DNA from: GWF sp031972135
Lineage (GTDB): Bacteria > Patescibacteriota > Microgenomatia > UBA1400 > UBA12108
Length of the DNA stretch: 35,231 nucleotides
NCBI GenBank assembly: GCA_031972135.1
Contig: DALYFH010000007.1
Location: 1 to 35,231 of the forward strand
Direction of reading: 5' to 3'
Shown here: positions 32,689 through 35,231 of the stretch, piece by piece
How positions within the stretch are numbered: position 1 is the first letter of the stretch
Layout: each line of letters begins with the position of its first letter
Translations under genes and position numbers: made by a program
Notes under the pieces: model-generated
What the model was told of the DNA's origin: nothing
The model's database searches: none
Seen by the model: only the letters and a program-made list of their open reading frames with translations

Positions 32689-33423
32689 TTATTTTTCTAG
32701 TACAAAAATTTTCATTGCCCCAAAAGACGGCAATATTCTGGTCATGAAGGAATCTATTGATATTAAGACCTTCTGTATGGCGGGGTAGTTATTTGTATGT
32801 AAAAACACTCCACGTGGTATAAAAAATGCGCTTTCGTATGTGGTTAGCCTCAGACCGGCTTTTGCAAATATCTTGGCATAGACAGTTGGTGAAAGGTAGT
32901 AGTTGTACCTACCATAAGGAAATAGAAAAGATACTATGTACTCTAGTGAATGGCTACTGAGACCGCTTAAGAAGAACATGCCTCCTTTTTTTAATGATTT
33001 TGAGCCATTGATAAGTATCTTAATCTGATCAGCCTCGTCAAAGTGATCAAAAAAACGAAGCGAAGTAACACCATCAAATTTGGTACTTGAGGGTATTTTG
33101 TCAAATACAGATTGGATATAGATATGATCACGCCCAAATTCTTTAGTCAAAAATGATAGCATGCTTTCACTTGAATCCAGGCAATATGTGTTATAACCCG
33201 CTTTCTTTAGAGGTATAGATAGTCTACCTCGTCCTGAGCCAAGGTCCAAAACTTTTGGAGAGTCAACCCCCAAGCTTTTCTTCATGATATTTAGGGTAGT
33301 TGAGACTTCGGTACTATTTATATATTCACCACCCTTGCCAACAAAACGTCGATTATCGTAGGTAGATGCAACATCGTTAATCTGATAGTATTTTTGAATT
33401 TCTTTTTTATTTTTGCGTTTCAT
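32689..33423 (-). CDS. Class I SAM-dependent methyltransferase
   Basis: A 244-residue methyltransferase. SPKVLDLGSGRGRLSIPLKK (about 55-74) is motif I, YCLDSSESMLSFL motif II, and FDGVTSLRFFDHFDEADQIK the later motif. The N-terminal 50 residues are basic and contain KYYQINDVASTYDNRRFVG, a common opening of the Methyltransf_25-type family. The start has a strong Shine-Dalgarno (AAGGAAG) and overlaps the upstream GT4 gene by 17 bp. A second methyltransferase at 27821 and the FkbM enzyme make three in the locus, so several methylated positions are possible. Confidence 0.85.
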   Translation of the reverse strand: MKRKNKKEIQKYYQINDVASTYDNRRFVGKGGEYINSTEVSTTLNIMKKSLGVDSPKVLDLGSGRGRLSIPLKKAGYNTYCLDSSESMLSFLTKEFGRDHIYIQSVFDKIPSSTKFDGVTSLRFFDHFDEADQIKILINGSKSLKKGGMFFLSGLSSHSLEYIVSFLFPYGRYNYYLSPTVYAKIFAKAGLRLTTYESAFFIPRGVFLHTNNYPAIQKVLISIDSFMTRILPSFGAMKIFVLEK

Positions 33424-34486
33424 ATAGCTTCCTTAGTTGTAAAATATAATTATCAGTTGAATATTTTTTAATTATAACGCTTCTAGCATTTTTTGATTTA
33501 TTAAGTAATGATTTTATGTCTTTCTGGCATGAAATTAATGCTTCATGTATCGTAGATGTATCTATAGTTTTTAGCAAGATTGAGTTTTGGTCGTTTAAGA
33601 CTCCTTGCACTGACTCTATCGGTGTGGTCATAACTACGCACCCCGCCTCCATTGCTTCGAGAACGGTATTGGGAGTGGATGCCGCCCCAAACTGGTCATG
33701 GATAGGCAAGAGGTAGAGATCGTTATTACGGAAAAAAGTAGATGGATCTACCTTGCCTTCAATATGGATTTTTATCTGTTGCTCTTTTGACACTTCGAGA
33801 AACTCTTTGATCACATCCTCTCTCGGTCCTATATCACTAAACGCAAAGCTGTACTTGATAGAATTATTGCCAAATCTAGAATCCTTGAACATCTCAGGAA
33901 ATATTGATATACCTTTTTTTGTTAAAGGATGACCTAAGTAGCAAACACGTAGGGGTGAGTTATATCTTTGACGCTTAAGTGGCATTATATCAACAGAAGT
34001 TGGCAGGTAATGAATGGCGTACTTATTGCAGAGATTTAGATTACGACTAAAACAGATGTCTGCTGATTTGCGGACTGAGTCAAATATAAATTTATTGTTA
34101 CCGATTAGCCTGATAAAAGTCTCGTAAGTTAAATGACGCGATGATCCATAATCATTTTGAATTTCCTTGATAAATACTAAGCGAGGAAAATTTGCCAAAA
34201 TTGACTTGGTAAAAATATATGAAGATATAGGCAAGGCAAATACATCCACTATGTGCGTATAGTGGTTCTTTGATATAGCGTGATTTATCTTCTCGATAAT
34301 TTTATGACGGTTACTAATACACTTGGCTAGAGACTCGGTTCCCACTAACTGGTCGATCGAGATAATATCGCAAGCTAGGCCTATTTGTTTATGTACGTGT
34401 TGGAGCTTGATCGTTGACTTAGAGATTGCTTCTGAACGAGTAGGACTCAAGCCATATCCCAAGATTAAAGTTTTACTTTTTTTCAT
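33407..34486 (-). CDS. GT4-like glycosyltransferase (divergent)
   Basis: A 359-residue GT-B protein. MKKSKTLILGYGLSPTRSEA is an unusual N-terminus without the clear glycine loop. The C-domain begins at LRVCYLGHPLTKKGISIFPE and contains IHDQFGAASTPNTVLEAMEAGCVVM, in which the first residue of the E-x7-E pair is Asp and extra residues are inserted (TPNT), with the second Glu kept. The fold is clear but the family membership is looser than for the other GT4 genes. A Shine-Dalgarno (GGAGAAT) precedes the ATG, which overlaps the upstream gene by 14 bp. The coding sequence is clearly AT-richer than the genes at the left. Confidence 0.78.
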   Translation of the reverse strand: MKKSKTLILGYGLSPTRSEAISKSTIKLQHVHKQIGLACDIISIDQLVGTESLAKCISNRHKIIEKINHAISKNHYTHIVDVFALPISSYIFTKSILANFPRLVFIKEIQNDYGSSRHLTYETFIRLIGNNKFIFDSVRKSADICFSRNLNLCNKYAIHYLPTSVDIMPLKRQRYNSPLRVCYLGHPLTKKGISIFPEMFKDSRFGNNSIKYSFAFSDIGPREDVIKEFLEVSKEQQIKIHIEGKVDPSTFFRNNDLYLLPIHDQFGAASTPNTVLEAMEAGCVVMTTPIESVQGVLNDQNSILLKTIDTSTIHEALISCQKDIKSLLNKSKNARSVIIKKYSTDNYILQLRKLYETQK

Positions 34487-35231
34487 TAAAATATTCTCCG
34501 AGCGCTAGACAAGCTGAGACTAATGATGTGGGAATTATGATCATCATCATGCGTGCAACTGACCCTCCAACCACGTTCCATTTTGCGTATAAATAACTCA
34601 TCGCTATAGTTCCAAGATAAAGAATGGCAAGGATGAGAATAGTAGTGATTTGGCTTAGGCGAAGGAGTTCTGATTTTTTTCTCCATGAGATCAAAACAGA
34701 AAATACAAATATGTAAATCAGGATTCCGTATTTAAGCCACAACGATTTATACAAAAAAGTTGAGACTTCAATGACTCTTTGCACTGGATTAGTAGATAGA
34801 AGTGTTTCTAATAACTGAGGATACGGCATTGACCCAACTGTTGCATACTCACTCATCAAGGTGTTTTTGTATCCAGACCAAAGTATTCTAAAGAGAAAAA
34901 TAATGAGAGTAGAAATAAGTAAAGGTTTGTAGTTTTTAGTCTTGACGAATATTAATAATGAGATAAGCATTGGGATGACCCAAAATGGATCATCATACCT
35001 AACGTGCTGCATAATCCCGATTAAGGTAGATCCCAAGAATAATAGCTTCGATTTTTTAGTTGCTATCCCTTCTGAAAATATAAGTATACCGACTACAAAG
35101 TAAGTAGTATAAGTAAGGTTGGTATAAGAAATGAAGGAGTGATTAAAGATGTCACCACTGATTAACACCAAGATAGTAAAGATAATTGACAATACTTTGG
35201 ATACTTTTTGGCTCAAAAAGCCGTAGATAAA
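34473..35231 (-). CDS. Multi-pass membrane protein, probable GT-C type (N-terminus cut by window edge)
   Basis: The frame is open from the right edge, so the 253 residues seen are the C-terminal part of a longer gene; a TTG at 35216 is probably not the start. The visible part has about 6-7 hydrophobic helices, including IIFTILVLISGDIFNHSFIS, KLLFLGSTLIGIMQH, PLLISTLIIFLFRILW and YGILIYIFVFSVLISW. The helix-rich layout and neighbourhood suggest a lipid-carrier-dependent glycosyltransferase like the other GT-C genes of this locus, but the diagnostic N-terminal loop is outside the window. The region is very AT-rich. Family assignment is tentative. Confidence 0.6.
   Translation of the reverse strand, partial: FIYGFLSQKVSKVLSIIFTILVLISGDIFNHSFISYTNLTYTTYFVVGILIFSEGIATKKSKLLFLGSTLIGIMQHVRYDDPFWVIPMLISLLIFVKTKNYKPLLISTLIIFLFRILWSGYKNTLMSEYATVGSMPYPQLLETLLSTNPVQRVIEVSTFLYKSLWLKYGILIYIFVFSVLISWRKKSELLRLSQITTILILAILYLGTIAMSYLYAKWNVVGGSVARMMMIIIPTSLVSACLALGEYFNEKK

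Noticed and set aside
1..35231. CRISPR array, tRNA or rRNA genes, insertion sequences, prophage genes
   Set aside because: No regularly spaced direct repeats, no clover-leaf-like or rRNA-like sequence and no transposase or phage motif was found in any gene or gap.
1..35231. Rho-independent terminators between genes
   Set aside because: Gaps are mostly under 30 bp and none showed a convincing GC-rich hairpin followed by a T-run on the minus strand; I checked the larger gaps (2019-2078, 23317-23371) by eye only.
1..35231. UGA recoding as in Absconditabacteria or Gracilibacteria
   Set aside because: TGA acts as stop at several ATGA overlaps (10059, 14074, 15190, 20626, 27821, 31633), with proteins of normal length.

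Overview
Every gene in this 35.2-kb window lies on the minus strand, so transcription runs from the right edge to the left. The genes are tightly packed, with many 4-bp ATGA overlaps and no gap over about 60 bp. I see no tRNA, rRNA, CRISPR array, insertion sequence or phage gene. The content suggests a Candidate Phyla Radiation (Patescibacteria) bacterium: a dimeric-type glycyl-tRNA synthetase next to a very short RecO, a DUF4012 membrane protein, and a very large glycosyltransferase locus with no outer-membrane export genes. TGA is used as a stop in several ATGA junctions, so UGA is not recoded. The phylum assignment is inference; a Microgenomates/Katanobacteria-like affiliation is possible but unproven.

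Layout. Positions 1-2018 carry housekeeping genes: glyS (cut at the left edge), a small unknown gene and recO. Positions 2079-34.5 kb form one surface-polysaccharide locus, extending past the right edge as a cut membrane gene. In transcription order it holds: a GT-C-like membrane protein (partial), a GT4 and a methyltransferase; wecB, a two-domain GT4 plus alpha/alpha-toroid protein, an FkbM methyltransferase and a second methyltransferase; two GT-C-like membrane proteins; galE, an EEP-family phosphodiesterase and a membrane-anchored OB-like protein; a Wzx-type flippase; GT2, GT4 and GT2 enzymes; a GT-C enzyme; two paralogous GT4s; a Nudix hydrolase; a hexapeptide acetyltransferase and a GT2; a Wzy/WaaL-type polymerase or ligase; a GT-C enzyme; GT4, GT2, GT4 and GT4 enzymes; a GDP-mannose pyrophosphorylase; the initiating phosphoglycosyl transferase; and a DUF4012 protein.

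Working model: the phosphoglycosyl transferase loads the first sugar phosphate onto undecaprenyl phosphate. GT2 and GT4 enzymes extend it from GDP-mannose, UDP-galactose and UDP-ManNAc, whose supply is partly encoded here. The flippase exports the unit, the Wzy-like protein polymerises or transfers it, and GT-C enzymes decorate it outside the membrane using lipid-linked sugars. Acetyl and methyl transfer add modifications. About 18 glycosyltransferase-like genes are present.

The most unusual signals are regulatory and repetitive. Genes without a Shine-Dalgarno sequence repeatedly have a TANNNT -10-like box 5-7 nt before the ATG, often extended by TGn and sometimes with a -35 box, which points to leaderless internal promoters. 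Short tandem repeats with 7-bp and 9-bp periods lie inside glycosyltransferase genes, two of them at the same hinge position of the GT4 fold. Base composition becomes clearly more AT-rich toward the right end.
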